Below are positions 25,368-35,741 of a stretch of 52,117 bases of DNA, piece after piece; position 1 is the first letter of the stretch; every line of letters begins with the position of its first letter. Both the position numbers and the translations under genes were made by a program. Origin of the DNA: Bigelowiella natans CCMP2755. Lineage: Eukaryota > Cercozoa > Chlorarachniophyceae. The stretch is taken from contig ADNK01001573.1 in the NCBI GenBank assembly GCA_000320545.1, forward strand, positions 50,001 to 102,117, given 5' to 3'. A model generated the notes under the pieces. The model did no database searches and was not told the DNA's origin. It saw only the letters and a program-made list of their open reading frames with translations.

Positions 25368-27224
25368 TGAATTTGGTGAAGTTGAGGGATTGAGTAGGTT
25401 CTAGATGGAGGGAGTCGAAATATGGTTATGATCTTACCTCACAGACATCGTAATCATGATAATTGTCATTAATCAGGGTGGCAATAGCCAGACATTGATG
25501 ATCGCTTGCGTCTCTCCAGCTGATTCTAGTTTTGATGAAACTATCAACACGTTGAGGTAGTAGTAGTTAATCCTGATGATAGCCACGTAGTCCATTCCTT
25601 GGTTATCGAGCACTACCTGATTCAAAAATGCCCTCTTCTCATCTTCCTCCTCCTCCTCCTCCTCCTCCTTCTTCTTCCAGATATGCTTCCCGTGCACGCA
25701 ACATCCAAAACACACTCACACAGAACGTGGACAATGAAGCTGAAGAAGTTGCTAGTTTGAAGAGAGAGGTATACGATGACCTTTTGCTCGTTATCTTGAT
25801 CATTATAACCGCTACCTATTATCAATAGAACAGGCGTCAATTCCTACTGCATACACAAACACACGTTTCTTTTTCTTCTTATTCTTCTTCTTCTTTCTTC
25901 TCATACCTTCTTCATATTTTTCTGCCTCCTCATCGTTCACCCGCTCATTATTATTATTCTGGCTGATTTCCTTATTATTAATTATTATTATTATTATATT
26001 TATTCGTAGGTTCAAAGCTTACGACGAGCTTTGTCGGATGCGCTCTCAGGTAGAGGCATGTATGGCATGGAGTCTTCTTCCTCTTCAAAGTCAGGCGGCT
26101 TGTTAGCCGCTGCTTCCTACGTATCGAATATGGATAAGGCAGCAGAGCAAAAATTGAGGCAACAGATCACCAAAGTAATCAATCATTCCATCGATCGATA
26201 AATCAATCAATACTTCTTTCTTAACCCAACAACTATTTTGACAATTGAGTATATGCGTTTTTCTTACTCTATTATCGTCATCACTATCTTTGCACATACT
26301 TCATTTCTTGAGGAGTGCTAATGGCTCCTGACTAAGGAGTGGATAAATCACAATATATTGATGCATTTGTTTACGAATGCTCTTTCATTGAATTAGCTTA
26401 CCATCGAGAGAGATCAATGGAGGCATCATGCTGAGAAAGCGACAGGTTGCAGTAGTAGTAGTAGCAATGATGGCAAAAAGGAGGAGGAGGTTGGAAATGA
26501 TGATGAAGGTGGAGATTTCAAGATAGGAGTGGGTGTTGTTGCCGAGCAAGCTGCCAAGATATCAACATTGGAACAAGAAAACGAGAAACTTCGCCATCAA
26601 GTAGAGCTCCTTGTTACCAACGCGGGCTTGGATATCGAGGCAGAGCAGCAAGGAGTGACGTCATGGGATTTCGAGACGGCTAATGATGATCAACCTGACG
26701 AAGCCAGCAGCACTTCCAGTAGTCCTCAGGCTCCTGATGCTACTACTACTGCTGCTGCTACTAATGAGTGCCCTGAGAAAAAGAAACTTCAGGTCAAAAC
26801 GAATTACATCACATTACTGACTAACAAGAGCTACGGCAGATACTGCGCTGCTGCTGCTTTTGGTAGATAAATTATCAATGGTTTGTGGTGTGAGTGCTCC
26901 GACAGAGTTGTCGCAAACATAAGCATGTTTACTTATCTCTTCCACTCGTCAAAATATCAACAAATCGTTGATTCTTAGCTGAATGATACGTGACGTCACA
27001 GCTGTACGATGCCCTTATTTTACTGAGATTTGCTGTAAATCTACCTCTATTATGTTTGTTCAAAACATTGTAGGCAGAAATGGAAGAATTGGCAATGCTC
27101 GTAACCAAGAAAGCTGAGCAATTGAGGTGTATACTATCACTGTATCTCGTTGATAATTTATCTCTCACTTATTTTCCGTGAGTAGAACAACTACAGCACA
27201 CACACACACGCACTCATTCACTCG

Positions 27225-27262
<38 letters not shown>

Positions 27263-27266
27263 TAAT

Positions 27267-27301
<35 letters not shown>

Positions 27302-27785
27302 ACTACATTTGTATATTAGGGCCGCCCAAGATCCAGCTAAAATGGAAGCTTTGCGTGTAAAGTATCATCTTGCTGTGAAGGATCTAGAGGTAGTAATAAC
27401 AGCATTAAAACGAGTACTCATACTGTTTTTCCAATATGATGAAGAAATGATGCTGATCTATTGTTTAAAAAACCCTTTTAGAACAAGCTGGAAAGAGCGC
27501 TACACGAGAGGAATAGAATGAAGAACATCCTGCAAAAACACCATAAAAATGGAACAACTTCAAAATCGTAATAAGAATAATAACAACAATAATAATAATA
27601 GTAATTATGAATAATACCTGAAAATGATCATCATCATCGTAACGTCTGTTTCTATAGAAACACAGAAAAAGGAATATGTGTTTGGTAATAATAAGGCTCA
27701 TTATTATTTATTGACATGTCAGATCTTCAGTGCTGCATATGAAGAAGTTGGAAGACAAACTCAAGACTGTCAATGCAAAGGTAGC

Positions 27786-27822
<37 letters not shown>

Positions 27823-29025
27823 GTGACTGCTATTGTCTTCATAATGAGGCACTATACCTACCATATTACCAGGTCAAATCATTGACAGATAGCATCAGCG
27901 ATCAACGTCGCAAGCTAAATCACGCTGAGAAACAACGCAAAGTCAGTATTACTGCCACTGCAGACGAAGAAGAAGAAGAAAGCTGAGAAGGAGAAGATAG
28001 CGATAGTAGTGTTAGTATTCCAAAGTGGTAATATTGTCCACATTCTCTGTTTATTTCTCTCTCTGTTGTTAGCTTGCGGAGAGGCTGAAGAAGGAACTTG
28101 CAGATGCAAAACGCAACAAAGTTTCTCTTGCACACAAGTAATGATAAGATAATAATAATCATCATTATATTGAGCAGTAGTGGTAGTGATATCAAAGGTG
28201 TCATCATCTCATGCATCTATCCTTCCATCCATCCATCACTCATTCAATCGATTTGGGAGAAACTATTCAAATTGCTTGTTGATGACTGTCGTCTTCGTGC
28301 TATAATGTTAATGGTGACCACGGTGCTATGCCTAATCGTCGTTTGATACGTTAGAATGCGCTCAGCGGAGGAGCGTTGGCGCATTGAGAGGAAAAATGCG
28401 AAGCGACAGCTCTCAGTGTTGCAGAAGCAGGTGATGGTGGCCAATTCACATGATCTGTGGAACATATATATATATATATATTTATTTATTTATTTATATT
28501 TATATATTATTATCAATATTCTCTTAGAAAAATAAACAAGGAAAGCAATTGTCCAAAGTGCAGGCTGAGAAGAACCGCAAGGTATTAATGTTGCTGCTGC
28601 TGCTACTCTGTAAATAAATTAGAATAATATGATCCAATAGTTGATCGAGGCGCATTTAGAGAGATATAAGCGCAGTAGTCTTTATCGACTGCAGTTGTCT
28701 TATGGCTATAAAATTGTTCCTTCTCAGGAGAATATGTTATTGAGGAAGAATGAGAAACTATCAGCACTTCAGAAACGTATGAGGTTGCTTCTTTTGATCG
28801 ATAGATATATAGATGTTGTATGTAGTAGTAGATATTGCACAGGATGCAAGAAGACGCATTGTCATTACATATAACATGTAATTAGTCACCCTATTATTGG
28901 GTATTGCTAATACATTAGGTTGATGATGAAGAAGCAAAAAAATGCTGATAATATGCGTAACGAATCTATCAAGGTCAAGCACCGCAGTGTGTATGTCAGG
29001 ATGATACGATTAGTAGTCGTGTACT

Positions 29026-29065
<40 letters not shown>

Positions 29066-29398
29066 TGTGTGTGTACAAATGGAAGAGTGGGAAAGCCCTG
29101 TCAAAGTGTGTTCGCACTCGCCAGTGCTAACGATATTATTGCATTTTACAATCACCAGCGACAACGGCGAAGAATGCTACATGGGAGGTCAGTTGAGGAG
29201 TGGCTTCAGCATGAGACAACGGTATGATGGTGTCCAATGTGATGTGTTGGTGCACATATGTGTGTGTGTGTGTGTGTGTGTGTGTATTAACAACGAGTCG
29301 TATTATAACTGTCTTCTGCTGCTTGTATTAGGCATATCTTGTTCATAAGAAAGAGAGGGAGAACAGACTCGGAAGGCTCTTCGAGAAGCGCAAGGTAG

Positions 29399-29435
<37 letters not shown>

Positions 29436-30483
29436 AAGTGCAATCTTATAATCGTATTAATATTGTTATGATTATTATTTAAGCCATGATGTTACTTCAA
29501 GAACATGGTGGTTTTCTCACATACGTGCTTACTAAGTATGCCCTGTAATTTTATGATGATGCTCAGGAGTATAGCTTGGAGGCGAAGAAGCTCTCACAAA
29601 CAGACCCGCAACGCAGGTAACAATGATAATGATGATTATGAAGTGGGGCTGTCGGTGCTGTTGTTCGGAATGCTCGCAATGCAGAGGTGTAGGTAGGCGA
29701 TGTGATTCATCAAGTCTTTGAATTGAGGATGTTGTTGTTGTGTGTTTGTTATCATTGGCCTACCACTACTACTACTACCACTTTCGAAGGAGGTTGGAGC
29801 AGCGTATTCGTAATCTGAGCAGGCGTATCAGTGAACTGCAAACTTCTAACCTCAATGATCATTCAAGAGCACTTGGAGGAGGAGGAGGAGGAGCAGGGGG
29901 AGGACCAATTGCAGACCCGGTTGATGTTACTGTTATTGTTGTTGTTGTTGTTGTTTCCAAAGCTTGTATTCCTTTGAACCCCCCCCTCTTTATTTGTGTT
30001 AGTGTGTGATTATTTGATAGAAAAGACATAGTTTTTCACCCGTTGTCTTCTGTGCTATTGTTGATACCCTCCTCCCAACCCCTCTTCCCCCCCTTCCTCT
30101 TGTCATTAGATCCATAACTTCTTGCCCAACGACACGGAGGAGGACGTCAAACGTGCATTCTTCTGGATGTTTGATCAAATGACGTCAGCGCTAACCGATC
30201 TGCAAGCACGGAAATCAAAGTCATCGAAGAAGAAGAAGAATTGGACAAACGCTACAAGTAGTAAGAACGAAACCAAAGCTGCCAAATCAGAAGCAGATAG
30301 GAGAAAAAGGAGGCGTGGGCAATACCATCACCAACAAGGCGGCGAAGATGGTGATGAGTCAGATTCCGACTCTGCCAGCGAGGAAGAGGACGATGAGCAA
30401 AGTCGTGGAAGAATCATCACCACTATTTTAGATAATATCTTCAGCAAAAATAATTGGATTTTAATGAGAATGAACAAAAACTG

Positions 30484-30528
<45 letters not shown>

Positions 30529-31414
30529 GTACATGTATGTATACAGTACACTGATTTTGTATTCTCTTGTAGTTTGGGAGGAAGAATCTGACAACGACAG
30601 CGAGATTGAAGAAAGGGAAAGAGAGGTAGTAGTAGTAGTAGCAGTAGTAGCAGTAGTAGTAGTGCATTACGTTTTATCTTGCAGATGATAGCAATATATA
30701 CTTATGTGTGTGTGTGTGTGTGTATGTGCTGCTATGCTATCTTTTTCGCGTTTCTAAATGAAAAAGTAGTCCAAAAACAACAACAAATAACTTGACTTTG
30801 TTCGTGCTTAGAGAGACCCAGACTGGAGGGAGACTCCTGTCGCTAAAGTTAGAAGGAGATCCAAAACATCAGCAACGTCATCTTCTGTCAAAAACTCTGC
30901 CAAGAGCGTCAAGGTATTCTTCTTGTTCAACTACTACTTACTGTTGTGTAAGGAGAGGAGGATATTATGATGACACTTTGTTTGAGAGCAATGATGCTAC
31001 TGTTATTGCCTCACTCTTATGAGCTTGATTATAGCACGATATGATGAATCGTACGACGGCCTTTAATCATTTAATGCTTCTATGTATGATGTTTGTTCTT
31101 GTATGTTTAGCCTTTACGTGCTGTGGTAGATCTAACTGCCTCGGTTTCATCGGCATCATCAAGAAGACGAAGATCTTCAGTCAGTAGCGCCTCCTCAGCG
31201 GTAACAAATAGCAGTCGTTCATCTACTAGCGGGACAACAACAACCAACGCTACTACTCAAAGTGATGATGCAATTCCCCTCTCGCCTCAAGTATTGCTGG
31301 AAGCTCTGATGAAAGCGAAGGTGAAGCTAACCGTGAAAGACCTCAAACGTGAATTGGAGTTTCGTTCTCTGCCCAAGAAGGGGCGGAAGAGCGATCTTGT
31401 CGAGCGGTAATGAG

Positions 31415-31451
<37 letters not shown>

Positions 31452-32674
31452 CGAGTAATAGAGAGGAGGGGGGAAGGCAGCCAATACCTGATAATCGCAC
31501 TAGTGGTCAGATAATAGTATAAATAAATTCCCCCCCCCCCCCCCTCCCCCACCATCTCCTCAGTAAATAGTTACTTTCATTCAGTTTGTCGACGCTGTTG
31601 TCTCTGATTGCGTGTTGTTCGTTTCTGTTTGCTTTGATGGCTCTCTTGGTATCTTGATTCTATAATATCCAGTCTCTTGCAAAGCGTACGCACAGAGTTG
31701 GGCATTTACCCTGTCCGGGAGAGTGATGAAGATAAACAGCAAGATGCTTCTGAGAAGAAGGAAGGATCGGAAGATGTAGCAGCACCAACGTCATCGCTCG
31801 AAAAGCTATCATCTGGAGCAAGGAAGGAGAATGTTAATGGCGTTGTAGAAAAAACGAGTAATTCTTCCGAAACAGCAGTGGTAGCAGCAGCCCAGAAATC
31901 GACGACTACTCCCAATTGGCACGCTTATAACTGGGTAATAGTAGTAGTACTGCTGCTTGCTCATTAATTTGTTGTCGCAAGAATGATGAATTGAAATTGT
32001 AATTATCTTGTTTATCGCTTCCTCTTCGTTGTTTAGAACACTGCCTCAAAGACTCCGCACATTCCCTCGTTTGGCCCAGCATCAACTCCCTTGTCTTCTC
32101 AATCCCAGCAGCAGGATCATGATAACAGCGTTAAGAACGACAAAGCAGCTGATGCGGCAGCAGCAACAACAACATCAGCTACTGCTAATGTAACTCCCAA
32201 TGACACCGTTCTGGAGTTGGAATGGCAGCGTATCAATGCTTCGCTCTCTGCAAACTCCCTTGAAAGGAAAGCACAGAAGAAGAAGGTGGAAACAGGAGGA
32301 GGAGCAAAGAAACAGTCAAAGAACAATGCTGGTAAGAAGAGACGAAAGGAGAAGAATAGGAAGAAGAGGGAGGAGGAGGAGGAGGACATAAATGGCCAGC
32401 ACAGAGTTTGCATACTACCTAATTTTTTTGTGAAACTATGACTTTTGTACGCCTGATGATGTTGTTGTCGTCGTTGTGTTTGTTAACAGGAGAAGAGCCG
32501 TTTCGATTCCATCATCAACAACAACATCGCAAACTCGGGAAACCATTGCGAGTTGGAGCACGAGGAGGGAAGAATAGCGGTGATTCAGGGCTGGTAAATA
32601 AGCTCGGAAAGCCAAAACGTAGGGCATTATTCAACATCAGCAATGAATTTCGACAGAATAAGGCTTCTAGCTAG
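22007..32674 (+). CDS. Kinesin-4 / chromokinesin-like motor protein with SAP-like C-terminal domain
   Basis: Microtubule motor of the KIF4 type, assembled from about 30 short exons. Exon 1 (22007-22030) encodes MDTKASVK and joins in phase to [18 protein letters not shown]. Motor motifs follow in order: KRFAFDYV (about 22525), [13 protein letters not shown] (22840-22877) split within the P-loop codon from SGKTFTMGS (23008), [13 protein letters not shown] (about 23583), [12 protein letters not shown] (24477; switch I), [10 protein letters not shown] (24674; switch II), [19 protein letters not shown] (24930), [11 protein letters not shown] (25254), [20 protein letters not shown] (25492) and [17 protein letters not shown] (25680). 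Long coiled coil follows from about 26000 to 29860. Later exons carry acidic and basic stretches (30120-30480), then a SAP-like block at about 31290-31410 ([28 protein letters not shown]) and a Lys-rich tail. The TAG stop at 32672-32674 lies in CTAGCTAG. The motor order and the tail fit a chromokinesin. The last exon's frame is the less certain part. Confidence 0.9.
22323..22367. repeat. (CA)n microsatellite
   Basis: About 22 CA units in the second kinesin intron, plus-strand sense, just before the [11 protein letters not shown] exon. Confidence 0.9.
23045..23119. repeat. (CA)n and (TA)n microsatellites
   Basis: A CA run (23045-23068) and about 21 TA units (23077-23119) lie directly after the P-loop exon of the kinesin gene. 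Confidence 0.9.
27227..27298. repeat. (TA)n-(GT)n microsatellite
   Basis: A TA run (27227-27258) and a GT run (27269-27298) lie in a kinesin intron, ending about 20 bases before the next acceptor. Confidence 0.9.
29028..29431. repeat. Three (GT)n runs in consecutive kinesin introns
   Basis: GT runs at about 29028-29074, 29261-29284 and 29401-29431, plus one at 27787-27820. The last begins within about six bases of the splice donor of the exon ending GAGAAGCGCAAG, so the repeat forms the intron's 5' end. Confidence 0.9.
30488..31448. repeat. Two (AT)n runs in late kinesin introns
   Basis: AT runs at about 30488-30524 and 31419-31448, with AGT/GTA triplets near 30626-30662 and a GT run near 30703-30722. 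A 15-base C run sits at about 31530-31544. Confidence 0.85.
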
Positions 32675-33329
32675 CTGCTCAGTAGTCAGTTGCTATGAAT
32701 GATGACATAGCAAGTATATAACAGGATTTGCAAAGTATTCTTACATGAATTCATACAAAAATAAGAAGAAGGTTTATAACTCCTCGAACGGTGTTTCACG
32801 TCTGCGCCATGCATGCATGCACACATCGACTTCATAATGGTCATGCTAGCATGGCAAGGGGTCAACGAGATGTGCTACACGTACCGAGTCAAGACTGACA
32901 AATATGCACGCAAAGCTTTCATGCATGCTCTAGCTAGCTAGCTAGCTCTAGAGCATTCTCTAGTTCTGGCAGCGCGTGCTAGCGTGATCTAGCTAGCTAG
33001 TGATGGAAGCGCTCTGGCTAGCTAGCCTAGCTAAACGAACTGACTAGCTAGTAGATAGAGATGTGCGGATTATTCATTTGCGTAGTTACATCTAACATGC
33101 AACACGTGCTAGTTTGGCCTAGTAGCTAGCTAGCAGCTACCTCCGATAACTATAGATAAATTAGTAATAATAACAATTTCTTTCATCTTCAGATTTTCAT
33201 CAATGAACACTAGATCACTACAAGCTAGCAAGCTAGCGAGAGCTAATACAAATATACTAGTCTAGTAGTAAACTAGCTAGCTAGCTCTAGAGCTAGATAG
33301 ACGCATGCTAGCTAGTACGCTAGCTACAG
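32675..33329. other. Dense CTAG island D between convergent genes
   Basis: This spacer separates the kinesin 3' end (plus) and the coiled-coil gene 3' end (minus). From 32821 to 33340 I count by hand about 35 CTAG tetramers in about 520 bp, against about two expected by chance. Many overlap as CTAGCTAGCTAG or are joined as GCTAGCTCTAGAGC. TGCATGCATGCACAC and GCATGC strings also occur. No open frame or RNA gene is seen. The island begins at the kinesin stop (CTAGCTAG, 32668-32675) and ends at the stop of the facing gene. Confidence 0.8.
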
Positions 33330-34295
33330 CTAGCTAGTACATACGTGTTGATGACGGTCGTTTTGTAATTGTGCTATATCATTGTAGAGTACAGCCATTG
33401 CCTTTGTTTCTGCTGCTTTGGGGTCGTCGACGAGTGTCTGTACCTTCAGCAATGCCGCTAGCCTTCGCCCCTGCCTTCGTTGAAGTGCGAAATCCATGAC
33501 CTGTAAATACAGAAGCATACATGTACAGTAGGGAATATGCATGTGCAGTTACACGAACTATACTCATCAGATGATGAAATCATTCAGTCATTAAGGATTT
33601 ATGATAGAGCTAGAGAAGGGTACAGAGTGCCGCAGTAGCTTACAGTATATCCTCTACTAGTCTATTAAGTAAACACTGCTCTTTCATGCCACCTTCCACG
33701 CACACTTGCTCCACAGCATCTCTAGTTTCGCTAACAACCCGCCGATTTGCATTCTCAGCCTCCTTTAATAGTTTTTTAACCTGTGAGAAACAAAGGCATC
33801 ATATTGTGTGTTCCTTATATATACATCATCATTGACACTTAATGGGGAAGATGTTGACGCTCATTATGATATTCTTTAGGGAGCACACCTCATTATCCAT
33901 GCGCTTCTCATCTTCCTTCATAGCGACATCATTAGTGTGATCATCCATAGCTTGCTCCAAACGAGCTAGATCCAAAGCTTGAGCCACCTGAAGAAGAAGA
34001 AGAAGAAGAAAAAGAAGAAGAGGGAGGAGGTGCGAAGTATTATAATACGACTCATCAATCGCTACGACAGGTACTTGAGCATTTTGTATGGCTTTGCAGT
34101 CACGTTAGGACGGCCCAGAGTAATAAGAGTGGTTAGGAAGAAGAAGGTAACTAAATAGCAAAATTACAATATTATCCGCTGCTTCCTCACTGTCGTCAGA
34201 AATCTCGTCTTCCAGATAGTGGTTTGCTGCTGCTCCCCTAGCGATAGAGGAATGTCCATCAGCGCTTGCTTGTGCGCTTGGTGGGTCGGACATAC

Positions 34296-34339
<44 letters not shown>

Positions 34340-35460
34340 GCATATAGAGAGTGAGAAATAGGGAGAGAGAGAGAGAGGGGGGGAGAGAGAGGGGAGGAGT
34401 GTGCGTTCAAATGTATTTTCTCGCATCCGAATAATAGCGTCCTTATAGCTTAGACGCCACGGGCGGTGTTAATGTTTTTACCTTCTCTCTATATTGACAG
34501 CGTCTTGTGCTACTTGTAGCATACGCTCTACTGCCTGATAAACAGAAAGATATGTGCTCATATCACGCAGCTTTGGAGACATAAAGTTTACATAAAATCA
34601 ATGGAGGTTGTCGATACTATAGCTTATTGAGCTAATACGACTACTACTACTGCTACTACCTCTCTATCCGTAAGCGGCTTGTGAGGTTGGCCATTATCAG
34701 CATTATTATCGAATTGGTTAGCTGTTACGTACACAGCAGCAGTAGTGGTAGCAGTTGTTGTTGTAGCAGTAGCATTAGTGTGCAAGATCTTTCAACAGGG
34801 AATAGTAGTTATTGTTGTAGCAGTAGCATTAGTGTGCAAGATCTCTCAACAGGGAATAGTAGTTATTGTTGTAGCAGTAGCATTAGTGTGCAAGATCTCT
34901 CAACAGGGAATAGTAGTTATTGTTGTAGCAGTAGCATTAGTGTGCAAGATCTTTCAACAGGGAATAGTAGAGGAGGGCAGATACTGAAATTACATTTTTT
35001 ATCTTTTACACCGCTCCGACCCATGAGAGCCTTGTACCTTTCTTCTAGGGTTCCCTAAAATAAGTAGCAATTGCAGCTTGTTTGTTATGTGCTAATGGAG
35101 AGAATATTGATATTTCGCCTTACTATGTTCTTGGTCTCCACGTTCTTCTTTTTGTTGTTCCCCGAGCTATGCTCATCTAGCCTTTGAAGTCTCTTTAATA
35201 GATCACTCTGCAATGACGTATACGAGGCGATAAGAAACCTCATCAACTTTCATAACATCATACAGTAGCATTTTTGAATAGGAGAAGGAGGCACATACTT
35301 CCTCCGTAAGATGATCCCGACCTAGTATGATGATGATACTGATGACGATGACGATGATGATGATAGAATGTGATTACAAAATAACCATAAAGTTGCACAG
35401 GAAACTACCACTCCTCCCTCTTTCTCTGTCCCCACCACCATCGTTTTCGGCTGCTTCCAT
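33330..35460 (-). CDS. Coiled-coil protein, unidentified
   Basis: Minus-strand exons with GT-AG borders, from ATG at 35460 (MEAAENDGGGDRERGR). Others: GRDHLTEE (about 35320), SDLLKRLQRLDEHSSGN (35209-35125), GTLEERYKALMGRS (about 35055), NGQPHKPLTDRE (about 34700), AVERMLQVAQDAVNIERR (about 34533), an acidic HYLEDEISDDSEEAAD exon (about 34225), VAQALDLARLEQAMDDHTND (33988-33890), VKKLLKEAENANRRVVSETR (33780-33650) and a last exon MDFALQRRQGRRLAALLKVQ with LYNDIAQLQNDRHQH. It ends at TAG 33332-33330 unless one more intron exists. Heptad-rich, charged and without a signal peptide or membrane span. I do not recognise the family; a cytoskeletal or trafficking coiled-coil protein is a guess from composition only. 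Confidence 0.55.
34300..34338. repeat. (CA)n microsatellite
   Basis: About 19 CA units in an intron of the coiled-coil gene, next to a GA-rich tract at 34352-34394. On the gene's sense strand these read as GT and CT tracts. Confidence 0.9.
34755..34962. repeat. 54-bp minisatellite, about 3.8 copies
   Basis: A 54-bp unit containing GTAGCAGTAGCATTAGTGTG and the BglII-type word AGATCT is repeated head to tail: one partial copy (34755-34800) and three full copies (34801-34854, 34855-34908, 34909-34962). Copies 1 and 4 share CTTTCAAC where copies 2 and 3 have CTCTCAAC. It lies in an intron of the minus-strand coiled-coil gene. Open frames through it on the plus strand are a by-product of the unit being a multiple of three. 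Confidence 0.93.
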
Positions 35461-35741
35461 TCCGAGCACAGCGAGCTGTCTTCGTATGAGGATGAAAGAA
35501 TCCGCACAATACAAGCTTGTCGCACCATAAAAATCGCATAGAAAATATTGCTTTATATCCCGATTCCAGGAGAACTTAGGTTCATCTGCAAAAGATTATC
35601 ACAGAGCATACCATTGGGACGACAATAGTTTTTCATTATAAATTGTGGAGATCGTGAGCCTGGATCGCGAATTTTCGTCTGCGACAACACCAAGGAATTG
35701 CGTTTTCGCAGAAATAGGATCCCCCCCTCCCAGGCCGAAAC

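Noticed and set aside
34681-35058. Plus-strand frame with an 18-residue protein repeat
   Set aside because: The frame exists because the 54-bp minisatellite is a multiple of three; the real gene here is on the minus strand and the repeat is in its intron.
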